Made by a program: the position numbers and the translations under genes. Below the pieces are notes generated by a model. It was given only the letters and a program-made list of their open reading frames with translations. It was not told where the DNA came from and searched no databases. This document shows, piece after piece, positions 27,254 through 36,898 of a stretch of DNA of 51,876 nucleotides; within the stretch, counting starts at the first letter, position 1; each line of letters opens with the position of its first letter. Source of the stretch: Pirellulales bacterium (lineage in GTDB: Bacteria > Planctomycetota > Planctomycetia > Pirellulales > S012-138). The stretch is taken from NCBI GenBank assembly GCA_028066245.1, contig JALCBR010000023.1:1-51876 (forward strand), in the 5' to 3' direction.

Positions 27254-27829
27254 ATGTCGAAGAAGACAATCATCGTCGCCGCAATCTGCAGCATGACTTG
27301 CGGCATGTTCTCCGGCTGCCAAACGCAGACGGGATTTCAAGTCGGTATGTGGGGTTACCCCATTCCTGTGAGCCCCTATTTCCAGGATGAACTGGAAGAC
27401 GATTGGTGGGAAAAGGAGCGGTACGATCGAGTGCCCATCCTGGGTCCCATTACGTCTGGAGGCCCCCCACGGGCTTTGGATCCCCCCTCGGACGACGAAA
27501 TCATGCGTGCGATGCCAAGCGTCGAAGGTGGCATTCCATTTTTGCATGAAGAACAGAGAAACAACGTGCGGATTGTGAAGACGCTGATTGCAGATTACGT
27601 CGATCCACCCCGCTTCTACCCGTTGGTTGGTTGGGCTCAGCACCACCATGCTCAGTACAAGTGCACGGTTTACTACTCCAGTGCAACTCGAGTTGGCTGG
27701 CCGATTCCGTACACGATAGCCGATGAAGACGCTCAGGAAGTCATCTACATCGATCACAACCACTTGCACATGGTTGGCGGCGCGGATGGCGGACCTGACA
27801 GCAACTATCCCCCGGCTCCAAACCAATAG
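27254..27829 (+). CDS. Small lipoprotein of unknown function
   Basis: A 191-residue lipoprotein with signal KKTIIVAAICSMTCGMFSGC (lipobox FSGC). The mature protein is acidic and rich in Pro, Tyr and Trp (DELEDDWWEKERYDRVPILG), with a histidine-rich patch near the end (WAQHHHAQYKCTVYY; YIDHNHLHMVGG) that could bind a metal. I know no named family, but this type of short lipoprotein is common in planctomycetes. It sits between two terminator-like hairpins and is probably a single-gene unit. Confidence 0.8.
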   Translation: MSKKTIIVAAICSMTCGMFSGCQTQTGFQVGMWGYPIPVSPYFQDELEDDWWEKERYDRVPILGPITSGGPPRALDPPSDDEIMRAMPSVEGGIPFLHEEQRNNVRIVKTLIADYVDPPRFYPLVGWAQHHHAQYKCTVYYSSATRVGWPIPYTIADEDAQEVIYIDHNHLHMVGGADGGPDSNYPPAPNQ

Positions 27830-27855
27830 TCACACCGGGCGACAACAAAAAACTC

Positions 27856-27888
27856 GCGGCAATCCCGGCAATTTGCTGGGGTTGCCGC
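27856..27888 (+). terminator. Terminator-like hairpin after the lipoprotein gene
   Basis: An 11-bp stem GCGGCAATCCC/GGGGTTGCCGC (27856-27866 with 27878-27888, one G-T pair) lies 26 bases past the stop. It lacks a downstream T-run, so it may be only a weak or Rho-assisted terminator. Confidence 0.5.
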
Positions 27889-27907
27889 TTCGCTGCGCAA
27901 CGGCTTC

Positions 27908-30900
27908 ATGAAGCACTCGCTCCTGATGCAAAGAACCTGCGTATCGATACTCGCAGCCGCGCTCACTTATTGCTGCGTGACGGCCCCGCGCGCAGATGCT
28001 TCAAGCGATCCAGCATCGTGGCAAGATGACGCCGATGTTCAATTTGCGCTGGCCACCGGGCACTATGTCCGTGGAAACTATGAATTTGCCGCTGAGGAGT
28101 TGCAAGTCTTTGTCGATAGCTACTCGGCAGACGGGCGAGTTGCCGAAGCGCGATTCTATCTGGGGGAATCGCTCTCCCAATTGCGTAGATTCACCGAGGC
28201 AACCTCGGCTTATCGCCAGTATCTGCAAGATCGACCCCAGGGCCAACACGCACGCGTGGCCACGTTCCGAGTCGCAGAGTGCTTGTATTTTGACAGGGAC
28301 ACCGCCGCGGAAACGGCACTGCGAGAGTTCACCGAGAATTGGCCTGATGATGAGTTGAACAGTTTTGCTTTGGCCTACGCGGCCAACTGTGCGGCCGCAC
28401 GGGATGACGCTGCCGGTGTCGAGTCATATCGCGCGGCTCTCCAGCGATACCCGCAATCGCCCTTGGCAGATGATTGCCGGATTGGCCTGGCCAGGTCGCT
28501 GGATGCGGTTGGCAAGACAACAGAAGCTCAACGCATCTTTCTGGCGCTAGCGGATAAACCTCAGCCGCTGATCGCCGCCAAAGCTAGGTATTTCCTCGCC
28601 CGCAGTTACTTTGCCGCGAAAAACTATGCCGCCGCGGAGACGACGTTCCACAACTTACTGGAGAAGTTTCCCTCCGGTGACTGGGTTCCCTTCGCCAGCT
28701 TAGGTCTCGGACGGGCGATCTTTGAGCAAGCACGCCTTGCTGACGCTTTGGCAGCGCTGGAGCCACTCACTGACGACGCCTTGGTTGGCGCTGACGCGCA
28801 ATATTGGCTAGGCATGACGCATAAGACGGCTCAGCGATACGCCACGGCGGCCAAACTGCTCCTACCCATTGCGTCTAAGAATCCGCAACATGATTTAGCG
28901 GATGACGCGTTGTTTCACGCGGCCGACGCACTGCGCGTCGCGGCCGAGTTGGATATGACGCTAGCCGCTCACTCTGCCGACACACGCGCAGTCTATGAAC
29001 GGCTGTTGGAGCAATACCCGACGAGCGCGTGGCGAAACGAAACCTTGATCGGGCTTGCGCGTCTGGCACTGGCTTCAAAGAAACAACAGCAATTGGAACG
29101 CTATCTTGCCCCGCTTTATGACGCACCAGACTTGGCCGTCCGGTCCGTGGCGCGGCGAATCTTCGCCAGGGGACTCCTTGACGATGGACGATCCGAGCGA
29201 GCAATTACTGAACTGGAAGAGCTCATCGAACTTCAAGCTCACGATGCCCATGCAGCATTTTCGCAATACCTGTTGGGGAATGCCTACACTCACGTTGGCC
29301 GTCATCATGAAGCGTTGGCCGTCTTGGAGAAAATCGAGCCGCAGCCGTCCGAAGAGAGATTCAACCTGCGAGCGGAGCTGGCCTTCGCCAAGGCGCGTTC
29401 ACATCTAGCACTGCAAGAGTTTGAATCGGCCGCGCAAGCACTGGACGAGTTCTTGGATGTTGTCGATGCGGAAGATGATCGCCGGAAGCTGGCTGCCGGA
29501 GAGTTGGTAGCGTGCTTGATCGAAATCACCTTGCCTGAGGAACTGTGGAACCGCAATCAACAGGTTCTCGATGCGCTCAAACTTTGGCGATCGTTGCCTC
29601 GGCAATCGGAGGATCACGATCAACTCGCCTTGCGTGTGGCCGAGTGTCTCTATGAGGCAGAGGCTTATGATTGGGCTGCCGAGGTCTTCACGGAGAACCT
29701 GTTAGAGGCAGAGACCAACACAGATATTGATGCAAGCTATCAAGCTCGTTTCCGGTCTGGGCTTGCGTGGAGCCTGCATCGAGACGGCCGAAGCGGTCAG
29801 GCCGTAACGGAATTCCAGCAGCTCATCGAGACCGCTGCGGAAACGGATCTTGCCGCGGAGGGGGCGATGGTGCTCGCCAAGCTCCACACGGATAAGCAAC
29901 AGATCGAAGAGGCGCTGAAGGCATACAGTCATGTCATTGAACACCACCAGACAAGCCGTTTGCGCGCCCAAGCAATGCTGTCCAGCGCGACGTTGCTCCG
30001 CGAAACTCAACAAACTGTAGAAGCCGCGCTCTTCTATGAGGAGTTCTTACGGGACTATCCTGATCACCTGCAGCGTGATGAGGCGCTCTATCAATCGGCG
30101 TGGCTGGCAGTGGACTTGCAGCGCGCAGATGCATCGATCAGCTATTTCTCGCAATTGCACAAAGAATGCCGGACAAGCGAGTACTGGCCGGACGCGACAT
30201 ATCGTGTCGCCGACGCTCACTTCGCTGCCAATGAGTTGGAGCAAGCGAACGATGTTGTTAGCGCGCTGTTACAACATGAGGATCAGCGCTTACGGGCGTA
30301 CGCCTTGTTCTTGCAAGGGAGAATCGCCTGGGAGGGAGAGCGCTACGATGAAGTTGTGGCAGCAATGGACTCGCTCGCTGAGGAGTTTCCAAAACATGAG
30401 CTTGTGCTTCCGGCTGGGTACTTCGCAGCCGATGCGTTCACCATGAAAAATGAAATGCAAGCGGCGGCAAAACGCTGGGAATCGCTGACGCGCGTCACTG
30501 ACAACATCGCTTCAACGTCGGGACGAGAGTGGTCCGCGAAAATTGCCTTGCGGCACGCCCAGACACTGGCCGCATTGCAACGTTGGTCGCAGGCACGTGA
30601 GATCGCCGAAGCTTCGCTCGACGCCTCGCCGGACTTCGAGTTCAACTACGAGCTTCATTTCGTGGTCGGCCGCGCGCTGGCGTCCGCCGCACAGTTGACC
30701 GATGCACGCGGGGCCTACGCCCAGGTGCTGTCATCCCCTTCCGGAGCCAAGACGGAAACGGCTGCCAAAGCACAGCTGATGATTGCCGAAACCTATTTTC
30801 ACCAAGAAGACTACAGGCAGGCGGTGCGAGAGTATCTCAAGGTCGAGATCTTACACGGATTTCCGCCATGGCAAGCTGCCGGCTTGTTTCAGGCCGGCAT

Positions 30901-31012
30901 CTGCTACGAAAAACTCGGCAAACCGGACCGCGCGCAGGAGCAATACCGGCGACTGGTCCGTGATTTTGCCGACACTGAATATGGTTCGCGCGCCCACCAG
31001 CGGCTGAGGTAG
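27908..31012 (+). CDS. Large exported TPR-repeat protein
   Basis: A 1034-residue protein with a signal peptide (CVSILAAALTYCCVTAPRA), then wall-to-wall tetratricopeptide-like helical repeats. Examples are ATGHYVRGNYEFAAEELQVF, ARFYLGESLSQLRRFTEA, AKARYFLARSYFAAKNYAAA, AQYWLGMTHKTAQRYATA and the final YEKLGKPDRAQEQYRRLV. It resembles a giant relative of CpoB/YbgF, the TPR protein encoded next to Tol-Pal genes, and by position heads the ExbB-ExbD-TonB-like run that starts about 100 bases after it. ATG at 27908 is used; a second at 27926 would shorten the leader by six residues. Probable role: periplasmic scaffold. Confidence 0.85.
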   Translation: MKHSLLMQRTCVSILAAALTYCCVTAPRADASSDPASWQDDADVQFALATGHYVRGNYEFAAEELQVFVDSYSADGRVAEARFYLGESLSQLRRFTEATSAYRQYLQDRPQGQHARVATFRVAECLYFDRDTAAETALREFTENWPDDELNSFALAYAANCAAARDDAAGVESYRAALQRYPQSPLADDCRIGLARSLDAVGKTTEAQRIFLALADKPQPLIAAKARYFLARSYFAAKNYAAAETTFHNLLEKFPSGDWVPFASLGLGRAIFEQARLADALAALEPLTDDALVGADAQYWLGMTHKTAQRYATAAKLLLPIASKNPQHDLADDALFHAADALRVAAELDMTLAAHSADTRAVYERLLEQYPTSAWRNETLIGLARLALASKKQQQLERYLAPLYDAPDLAVRSVARRIFARGLLDDGRSERAITELEELIELQAHDAHAAFSQYLLGNAYTHVGRHHEALAVLEKIEPQPSEERFNLRAELAFAKARSHLALQEFESAAQALDEFLDVVDAEDDRRKLAAGELVACLIEITLPEELWNRNQQVLDALKLWRSLPRQSEDHDQLALRVAECLYEAEAYDWAAEVFTENLLEAETNTDIDASYQARFRSGLAWSLHRDGRSGQAVTEFQQLIETAAETDLAAEGAMVLAKLHTDKQQIEEALKAYSHVIEHHQTSRLRAQAMLSSATLLRETQQTVEAALFYEEFLRDYPDHLQRDEALYQSAWLAVDLQRADASISYFSQLHKECRTSEYWPDATYRVADAHFAANELEQANDVVSALLQHEDQRLRAYALFLQGRIAWEGERYDEVVAAMDSLAEEFPKHELVLPAGYFAADAFTMKNEMQAAAKRWESLTRVTDNIASTSGREWSAKIALRHAQTLAALQRWSQAREIAEASLDASPDFEFNYELHFVVGRALASAAQLTDARGAYAQVLSSPSGAKTETAAKAQLMIAETYFHQEDYRQAVREYLKVEILHGFPPWQAAGLFQAGICYEKLGKPDRAQEQYRRLVRDFADTEYGSRAHQRLR

Positions 31013-31109
31013 CTTGAGAGCAAGCAAGATAGCAACGCATGCACGCATGCCCAACGAGCGTGCTCGAGCGGACAAGGAGGTCCGCCGCAAGGATTCACTA
31101 GGGACGGCC

Positions 31110-31955
31110 ATGTTGTTTCACAAATCATCGCACCGTTGGCGACTGGCAGCCATGATTCTGCCGTTGTTCGCCATTCTCATCGCCTGGATGCATCTCTCGG
31201 CCCAAGCTCAGGACAATTCTCCAGGCGGAGCGTCTGAGGTTGCCACGAATTCATCAAGCGATAGCGAATCCGCAAGCACTCCCGGGACATTGCTGGGGAT
31301 GATCCGCAACGGCGGTCCATTGATCATCCCGATCGGCATTTGTTCCTTTGTCCTAGTGATCTTTATCTTTGAGCGGGCAATGAGTTTGCGCCGCGCACAT
31401 ATCATTCCCAAGCCGTTTGTGAAAAAGTTCTTGCATCAACTGCGGGAAGGCCAGCTCAAGCCACAAGAAGCGTTGGAGACATGTGAAGAAAATGGCAGCG
31501 CTATCTCGCAGGTCTTTGCCGGAGCAGTTCGCAAATGGGGCCGGCCGGCCGTCGAGGTTGAACAGGGCGTGCTCGATGCCGGTGAACGCGTTGCCAACCA
31601 TCTCAGACGCCATCTTCGCGTCATTAACGGAGTCGCAACTGTGACACCGCTGATGGGGCTGTTGGGGACGGTGATGGGCATGATCCGAGCCATGGATGAG
31701 ATCGCCATCCATCAATCCGCGGGAAGTGGTGGTACGCCCTTTGTGGCCGGAGGAATTAGCCAAGCGCTCATCACCACGGCCGCCGGGCTGACCGTCGCTA
31801 TTCCTGCTTTGATCGCGTACCTGTACTTCGTGGGGAGTGTTGACCGACGCGTGATGGAAATTGACATGCTTGGCCAGGAAGCTGTCGATTTGATCGCGGC
31901 GGATGGTGGAGTCGACCTCAAGCGGAAATCCAGTTCGCGAAAGAAAGCCGCCTGA
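31110..31955 (+). CDS. exbB: ExbB/TolQ/MotA-family proton channel protein
   Basis: A 281-residue inner-membrane subunit. A first hydrophobic segment (MILPLFAILIAWMHLSAQA) looks like a signal sequence, as in ExbB forms with an extra periplasmic N-terminus. Then come TM1 (PLIIPIGICSFVLVIFIFER), a long cytoplasmic part, and the conserved core ATVTPLMGLLGTVMGMIRAM and GISQALITTAAGLTVAIPAL with TM2 and TM3. With ExbD it forms a channel that converts proton flow into mechanical work. The ATG at 31110 has AGGGA eight bases upstream; the frame opens earlier at 31014. Between the TPR gene and exbD. Confidence 0.93.
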   Translation: MLFHKSSHRWRLAAMILPLFAILIAWMHLSAQAQDNSPGGASEVATNSSSDSESASTPGTLLGMIRNGGPLIIPIGICSFVLVIFIFERAMSLRRAHIIPKPFVKKFLHQLREGQLKPQEALETCEENGSAISQVFAGAVRKWGRPAVEVEQGVLDAGERVANHLRRHLRVINGVATVTPLMGLLGTVMGMIRAMDEIAIHQSAGSGGTPFVAGGISQALITTAAGLTVAIPALIAYLYFVGSVDRRVMEIDMLGQEAVDLIAADGGVDLKRKSSSRKKAA

Positions 31956-32019
31956 GGTTTCTCGAAAGACGAGAAGCCAAGCCATGATCGCTTATCCCCA
32001 AACGATAAAGCCTTAAAAG

Positions 32020-32451
32020 ATGCCACTTAAAGTCCATGTCGATGAACAGCCGGTGCTGAACTTGGCGCCGATGATCGACATTGTCTTCCTGCTGATCATC
32101 TTTTTCATGGTCGGGACAACCTTCACGCAATTGGATCGCGACATCGAGATTCAAGTACCGGAAGTGGCCGACAATGGCGGCCTGACCGCACCGCCTGAGC
32201 GCAAACTGATTAACGTGCATCGCGATGGACACATCACGATGGATCGCCGTAGCGTGAGCTTGGAAGATCTTGCGGACTCGTTGGAAAACGCGCGCTCGCA
32301 ATTTTCCGGTTTGGGTGTGACCATCCGCGGCGATGGTGAATCGACATGGCAACGTGTGGCGGAAGTCGCCAACGCCTGCCGTCAGGCAGGCATTAAAGAT
32401 ATTGGAATGTCTGTGCAGGTGGCCGCACAACCTGCGGCCACGCGACGCTAA
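32020..32451 (+). CDS. exbD: ExbD/TolR-family proton channel protein
   Basis: A 143-residue single-pass protein. The conserved membrane helix reads LNLAPMIDIVFLLIIFFMVG, with the proton-carrying aspartate D20. The periplasmic domain (IEIQVPEVAD; LINVHRDGHITMDRR) has the usual ExbD/TolR fold. It works with ExbB as the motor for a TonB- or TolA-like protein. Its TAA stop shares one base with the ATG of the next gene, so translation of the two is coupled. Confidence 0.95.
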   Translation: MPLKVHVDEQPVLNLAPMIDIVFLLIIFFMVGTTFTQLDRDIEIQVPEVADNGGLTAPPERKLINVHRDGHITMDRRSVSLEDLADSLENARSQFSGLGVTIRGDGESTWQRVAEVANACRQAGIKDIGMSVQVAAQPAATRR

Positions 32452-34514
32452 TGAGCTCTTCGCAGCTACTCATTTGGGCTCTGTGGATTGGCGTGGGCTT
32501 GCTCACGGTGTCTTCGATTGCGCTGATGTTCACGCGCTGGGGAAAGAACCGCCCGCTGAGAAAGTGCGTCGTTCTCTCTCTCCTGGCACATCTTAACCTG
32601 CTGGGCTACGCCTGGACCGTCCAGATTGTCGCTCACGGCATCGAGCGTCAAATCGGCGAAGAGATGCGGGTCACAATGGTGGAGGATGAATTGCTGCCGG
32701 CCGATCAGGAGCCGCAATCGCAAGCCGCTGCCAGCCCTTGGGATCAGCCATCGACTCGACCAGAGATTGACCCGCCGGTCAATCCGCAACGAATCGAGCG
32801 CGACGCGGAAGAGTCACTGCCGCATCGGGCTAATGAAGTCGTCGTGTCGTCCCTGCCAGAGTTTCGGTCGTTGCCGCAGCCGGTTGCACCAGCAAGTTTG
32901 CTCGTTCAACAATCTCTTCCTGCACCGGATTTGTCCAATACAGGCACGTCTCGCCCGGCAGAGCAGGTGGAAACGCAGCAGCCGCAAACGGCTCAACATG
33001 AGTTGAACCCGACACAGGACATGGCGAACGCGCCAGAGCGGGTTGTTGCCAACGCCGAGAGTGTGGACCCCAATCGGAACGCTGCCACACCCGATTCTAC
33101 GTTGCGTGATGTTGTGCCCCGGTTGCCGGAACAGCCACAGGCGGCGATTACCGAGAATCGCGACGCTGCACTGCGTGATCAAGCGTTGGCTAAGGCGAAT
33201 CCCATGGCAGAACCGGCCGATGTCGATGCACTTGAACAGCGACATCGGAACAACCAGCTGAGTGCGGCTGCTGCCGCACAGGTTCGAAACAGCATGGACC
33301 CTGATGAGTTGGCCGTTCATCCCAAGATGACACCGGTGCGGCCTGCCAGCAATGATTCACACGTTGGTCCTTCTCCGTTGCAGAATACGTCGCCCTTGGC
33401 GTTCCGGAACTCTCTGCCACCGGCTTATCGTTTGCGTGTCGCGAAGAACCGCTCTGAGATCATTGCCGAGCGCGGCGGTTCCGCGTTGACGGAAGCATCG
33501 GTTAAATCAGCGCTCGCTTGGTTGGGCCGCAACCAAAGCGCGGACGGACGCTGGAGCGCACAAGCCCACGGCGGAGGGCGCGAGACCATGGTCAACGGTC
33601 AAGATCGCGGCGGAATCGATATGAAAGCCGACAGCGCCATCACGGGGTTGGCCTTGCTGGCATTTCTGGGAGATGGTCACACCCATCAGCGCGGTGACTA
33701 TCAGTCGCAAGTTCAGAAGGGGCTGGATTACCTGATCCGAATTCAAGCAGCCGATGGCAATCTCTCGGACCGGGCAACACGTTTTGCTGCCATGTACTGC
33801 CACGGAATGGCAACCTACGCCCTTGCGGAAGCCTACGTGCTCTCTGGTGATGAGCGACTGCGCGAGCCGCTCCGCAAGGCGGTGCAGTTCACGTTGGCTG
33901 CTCAGTCTCCTCATGATGGCGGTTGGCGCTATCAGCGAGGTGATGTCCAAGGCGATACCAGCCAACTTGGCTGGCAGTTGCTGGCGTTGACCAGCGCGGA
34001 AGCCGGCGGGATTGAGGTGCCGCAGGCATCACGCGATGCCATGGTGCGCTACCTGAAGAGCGTGTCATTTGGCAACCATCAAGGTCTCGCCAGCTACAAA
34101 GCCAACGAGCGTGGCAGTCGACCGATGACGGCGGAAGCGCTGTTCTGCAAATTGCTCCTCGGTATGCAACGAGACAATCTCGCTTGCGAGGAAGCCGGAA
34201 ATTACCTCTTGGAAGAACTTCCGGGAGCAACCGCCAGACCGAACTATTACTACTGGTACTATGGTACGCTCTCCATGTACCAACTTGGCGGTCGGCATTG
34301 GGAAGAGTGGAACAAAGCTCTGCTTGAACAGGTACTTTCTCGACAGCGCGGCGATGGCGACAATGCCGGGAGTTGGGAAGCTGACTCCGTCTGGGGTGGC
34401 TACGGCGGGCGTGTCTATTCGACAGCGTTGGCCACGCTGTCACTGGAAGCCTATTACCGCTTCGCTCCCATGTATCAGACGGCCAAACGTCGCAGAGCGG
34501 TGAGAGTCAGATAG
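32451..34514 (+). CDS. TonB-like transducer with C-terminal alpha/alpha-toroid domain
   Basis: A 687-residue protein. It has an extra N-terminal helix (residues 5-28), a basic loop (RWGKNRPLRK), then a second helix (about 39-61) with SLLAH, i.e. S43-x3-H47, the same spacing as essential Ser16/His20 of TonB. RVTMVEDELLPADQEP follows, close to the TonB stretch after its helix. Residues about 80-340 are a disordered Pro/Gln-rich linker. Instead of a TonB C-terminal domain, residues about 345-670 form a terpene-cyclase/prenyltransferase-like toroid with QW-like turns: NQSADGRW (361), IQAADGNL (431), QSPHDGGWRY (485), QRGDGDNAGSW (632). No cyclase DxDD motif was seen, so catalysis is doubtful. Coupled to exbD by a one-base overlap. 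Confidence 0.85.
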   Translation: MSSSQLLIWALWIGVGLLTVSSIALMFTRWGKNRPLRKCVVLSLLAHLNLLGYAWTVQIVAHGIERQIGEEMRVTMVEDELLPADQEPQSQAAASPWDQPSTRPEIDPPVNPQRIERDAEESLPHRANEVVVSSLPEFRSLPQPVAPASLLVQQSLPAPDLSNTGTSRPAEQVETQQPQTAQHELNPTQDMANAPERVVANAESVDPNRNAATPDSTLRDVVPRLPEQPQAAITENRDAALRDQALAKANPMAEPADVDALEQRHRNNQLSAAAAAQVRNSMDPDELAVHPKMTPVRPASNDSHVGPSPLQNTSPLAFRNSLPPAYRLRVAKNRSEIIAERGGSALTEASVKSALAWLGRNQSADGRWSAQAHGGGRETMVNGQDRGGIDMKADSAITGLALLAFLGDGHTHQRGDYQSQVQKGLDYLIRIQAADGNLSDRATRFAAMYCHGMATYALAEAYVLSGDERLREPLRKAVQFTLAAQSPHDGGWRYQRGDVQGDTSQLGWQLLALTSAEAGGIEVPQASRDAMVRYLKSVSFGNHQGLASYKANERGSRPMTAEALFCKLLLGMQRDNLACEEAGNYLLEELPGATARPNYYYWYYGTLSMYQLGGRHWEEWNKALLEQVLSRQRGDGDNAGSWEADSVWGGYGGRVYSTALATLSLEAYYRFAPMYQTAKRRRAVRVR

Positions 34515-34546
34515 GGTGACTTCGGTGAGAATCTCAATCGTGAGCC

Positions 34547-35656
34547 CTAATAGTTGATCTTCCGGTTCCGCGCCACAATCCGCCAGCGGTCTTCGCCACG
34601 GCCGTGCCGCACCACAACGGCCGATTCATGCAAGGCAACTGTTGGGCAAACGTGCCAGGGGATGCCATAGAGGACATCTCCCACGGAGTAGTTCTCCGCT
34701 GACTCTGTTTCGATCGTCAGATGCTCCTCGTTATGCACAACGGCTCGGGCATCTTCCAAGCCAAACAACACAACGCGTGGATCAGGATTGTCGGGCGAGA
34801 CGGACTTATAGCCCAGATCGAGGGTGAGGCGATTGCCACGCGGTTTGGAGACCACACGGGTCAGCAAAACCGCCGCATGGAGAAATTCCAAGTCGGGAAT
34901 GTTCGTGGCATAGTTGGCGTCCCACAACAGACATGTTCCTGGGCTGCACTGCACGCCCTCCCGCCTCGCATGAGCGGGGAAAGTCGGCGAACCGCCAGCA
35001 ACGATTTCCGGAATCTCTGCACCTGTGGATTCCAGCTGAGAGATGAACTCCGTGACGCGCGTATATCCATCATCGCTATGGGAGATCCGTTCGGTTACAT
35101 CGCGGTTTCGCAAATGCCCGTCATAGACGTGCAGCCCGGCAGCCCGGATTCCTGGTGTGTTTGAGAGCTGTTTGTACCGTGCCACGGCCGCTTCGCCCGG
35201 CTCAATCCCGCTACGGCCGAATCCATTGTCGATATCAAGGAACACGTCCACAGTCAATTCGGCAGCGGAGAAGGCCGTGCCGATCTCGTTGATCGTAGAC
35301 TCGTCATCAGCCAAAGCTTTGAATCGAGTGGCTGGATAGGCTTTGGCCAACTCGACCAGCCGAGTGATCTTGGGTCCCACAAGCTGATGGGCCAAGAAGA
35401 CATCCGCCGCTCCGCAGCCAGCCGCCATTTCGGCTTCAGCAAGGGTTGAGCACTTAAACCGTTCAACGCCCAGTGCGATCTGTAAATCGATCACCTCTGG
35501 CATCTTGTGCGTCTTCACATGGGGGCGTATCCGATCTAGTCCACCGGCATAACCGATCATCCGCTCGATGTTCTGCCGTATCCGGTCCGGATATACCAGC
35601 AGAGCCGGCGAATCAATATCGGCGGCGTTTTCAACGTGGTACCAAGATTTGGTCAT
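34547..35656 (-). CDS. D-threonine aldolase/D-serine dehydratase-like PLP enzyme
   Basis: A 369-residue enzyme of the alanine-racemase-fold DSD1/D-TA family, which acts on D-amino acids using PLP and a divalent metal. The PLP lysine is K48 in RIRPHVKTHK. The barrel continues through DVFLDIDNGFGRSG and AGLHVYDGHLRN, with a phosphate-binding region at IVAGGSPTFP. The C-terminal domain has the metal-site pattern WHVCPTVALH (His-x-Cys). Aldolase and dehydratase members cannot be separated by eye. It lies 60 bases downstream of the cysteine desulfurase gene in the same direction, so the two may be cotranscribed. Confidence 0.88.
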   Translation of the reverse strand: MTKSWYHVENAADIDSPALLVYPDRIRQNIERMIGYAGGLDRIRPHVKTHKMPEVIDLQIALGVERFKCSTLAEAEMAAGCGAADVFLAHQLVGPKITRLVELAKAYPATRFKALADDESTINEIGTAFSAAELTVDVFLDIDNGFGRSGIEPGEAAVARYKQLSNTPGIRAAGLHVYDGHLRNRDVTERISHSDDGYTRVTEFISQLESTGAEIPEIVAGGSPTFPAHARREGVQCSPGTCLLWDANYATNIPDLEFLHAAVLLTRVVSKPRGNRLTLDLGYKSVSPDNPDPRVVLFGLEDARAVVHNEEHLTIETESAENYSVGDVLYGIPWHVCPTVALHESAVVVRHGRGEDRWRIVARNRKINY

Positions 35657-35716
35657 CGGAGTTGTTTGCGGGTGTTATCGTGAGCCCAGGGATTCTCCAC
35701 AAGACTTGCATTCATT

Positions 35717-36898
35717 CTACGACTTCTTCTCACCAGCGGCACGAAGGCTTTGCCAGCCAGCTGTCAACATTTGCGCGGCTTCGTCAACCTCAGCTTCGGT
35801 TGTGCCTCTGCCCAGTGACATTCTCACCGTTCCTACAGCAACGGTCGGCGGCAAATCGATGGCCGTCAGCGTTGCGGAACGCCGTGTGTCACCCCAGTGA
35901 CAAGCGGCGCCGGTCGAAGCGCAGATCTCCGGACAACGCTGCAAGAGTTCCTGGCCGATGACGCCTGGAAAGTTTGCGGATAGTGTGTTCGGTAGCCGCG
36001 GTGCTTGTTCGGCATTGATGGAAAACTCGCTGCCAATCGACGCGTAGAGTCGCTCCGCCAGGCGATCGCGAAGCTTCGCCATTTTGACCGGTCCGTCGCC
36101 TTCGACAAATTCGCGTGCCAGGCTCATGGCTTTGCCGAACGCAACCAGGTATGGCGTGTTCTCCGTACCCGCACGCAAGCCTCGCTCGTGTCCGGCACCG
36201 TGCATGAAAGATTCAATCTCGACGCCGCGACGGACAAATAACGCTCCGACCCCTTTGGGAGCGTAGATCTTGTGCCCAGCAATGGAGAGCAAGTCCGCGC
36301 CCAACTCCTGCACGTTGACAGGGATTTTCCCCAGAGATTGCGCCGCGTCTACGTGGAGCAATACATCGCGGTCGTGGCAGAGGTCAGCAAGTTCACGGAT
36401 GGGCTGGACAGACCCAATTTCGTTATTCGCATGCATCACGCTGGCCAACGTCGTGTTCGAGCGGATCGCGCGCGCGAATTCTTCCGTTGAGGTCACACCC
36501 TGGCGATCGCAGCCGATCACGCTGACCTCAACTCCGAACCGCTTGAGAAAATTGGCCGACTCGGTGGTGGCCTGATGTTCGACAGCGGAGATAATCAGGT
36601 GCGGACGCTCCTTAGCGGGAGTCTCCTGCAAACCGTTGATCACTCCCGCACGGAGGAACGTGCCCTTGATAGCTTGATTGCTGGCTTCCGTTCCGCCGGA
36701 AGTAAACAGGATTTCATCCGGTTCAGCACCGATCGCGGATGCCGTTTCGGAACGAGCTCTCTCAATGACCTCTCTGGCATTCCGCCCGGGCGTGTGACCG
36801 CTGGAAGGGTTGGCGTAGTTTTGTTCCAAGTGCGGCAACATCGCCGCCAGGACATCCCCGGTAATCGGAGCTGTCGAGTTGTAATCCAGGTAGATCAT
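35717..36898 (-). CDS. Cysteine desulfurase, NifS/IscS type
   Basis: A 393-residue class V aminotransferase-fold enzyme that removes sulfur from L-cysteine to supply Fe-S cluster or tRNA thiolation pathways. N-terminal signature is IYLDYNSTAPI. The PLP site includes TSGGTEASNQAIKG, VEHQATTES, HVDAAQSLGKIPV and K210 in SIAGHKIYAPKG. The sulfur-accepting cysteine is C333 in STGAACHWGD, on the long loop typical of group I enzymes (IscS/NifS). No iscU, sufU or tRNA thiolase gene is nearby, so the sulfur destination is unknown. Confidence 0.9.
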   Translation of the reverse strand: MIYLDYNSTAPITGDVLAAMLPHLEQNYANPSSGHTPGRNAREVIERARSETASAIGAEPDEILFTSGGTEASNQAIKGTFLRAGVINGLQETPAKERPHLIISAVEHQATTESANFLKRFGVEVSVIGCDRQGVTSTEEFARAIRSNTTLASVMHANNEIGSVQPIRELADLCHDRDVLLHVDAAQSLGKIPVNVQELGADLLSIAGHKIYAPKGVGALFVRRGVEIESFMHGAGHERGLRAGTENTPYLVAFGKAMSLAREFVEGDGPVKMAKLRDRLAERLYASIGSEFSINAEQAPRLPNTLSANFPGVIGQELLQRCPEICASTGAACHWGDTRRSATLTAIDLPPTVAVGTVRMSLGRGTTEAEVDEAAQMLTAGWQSLRAAGEKKS

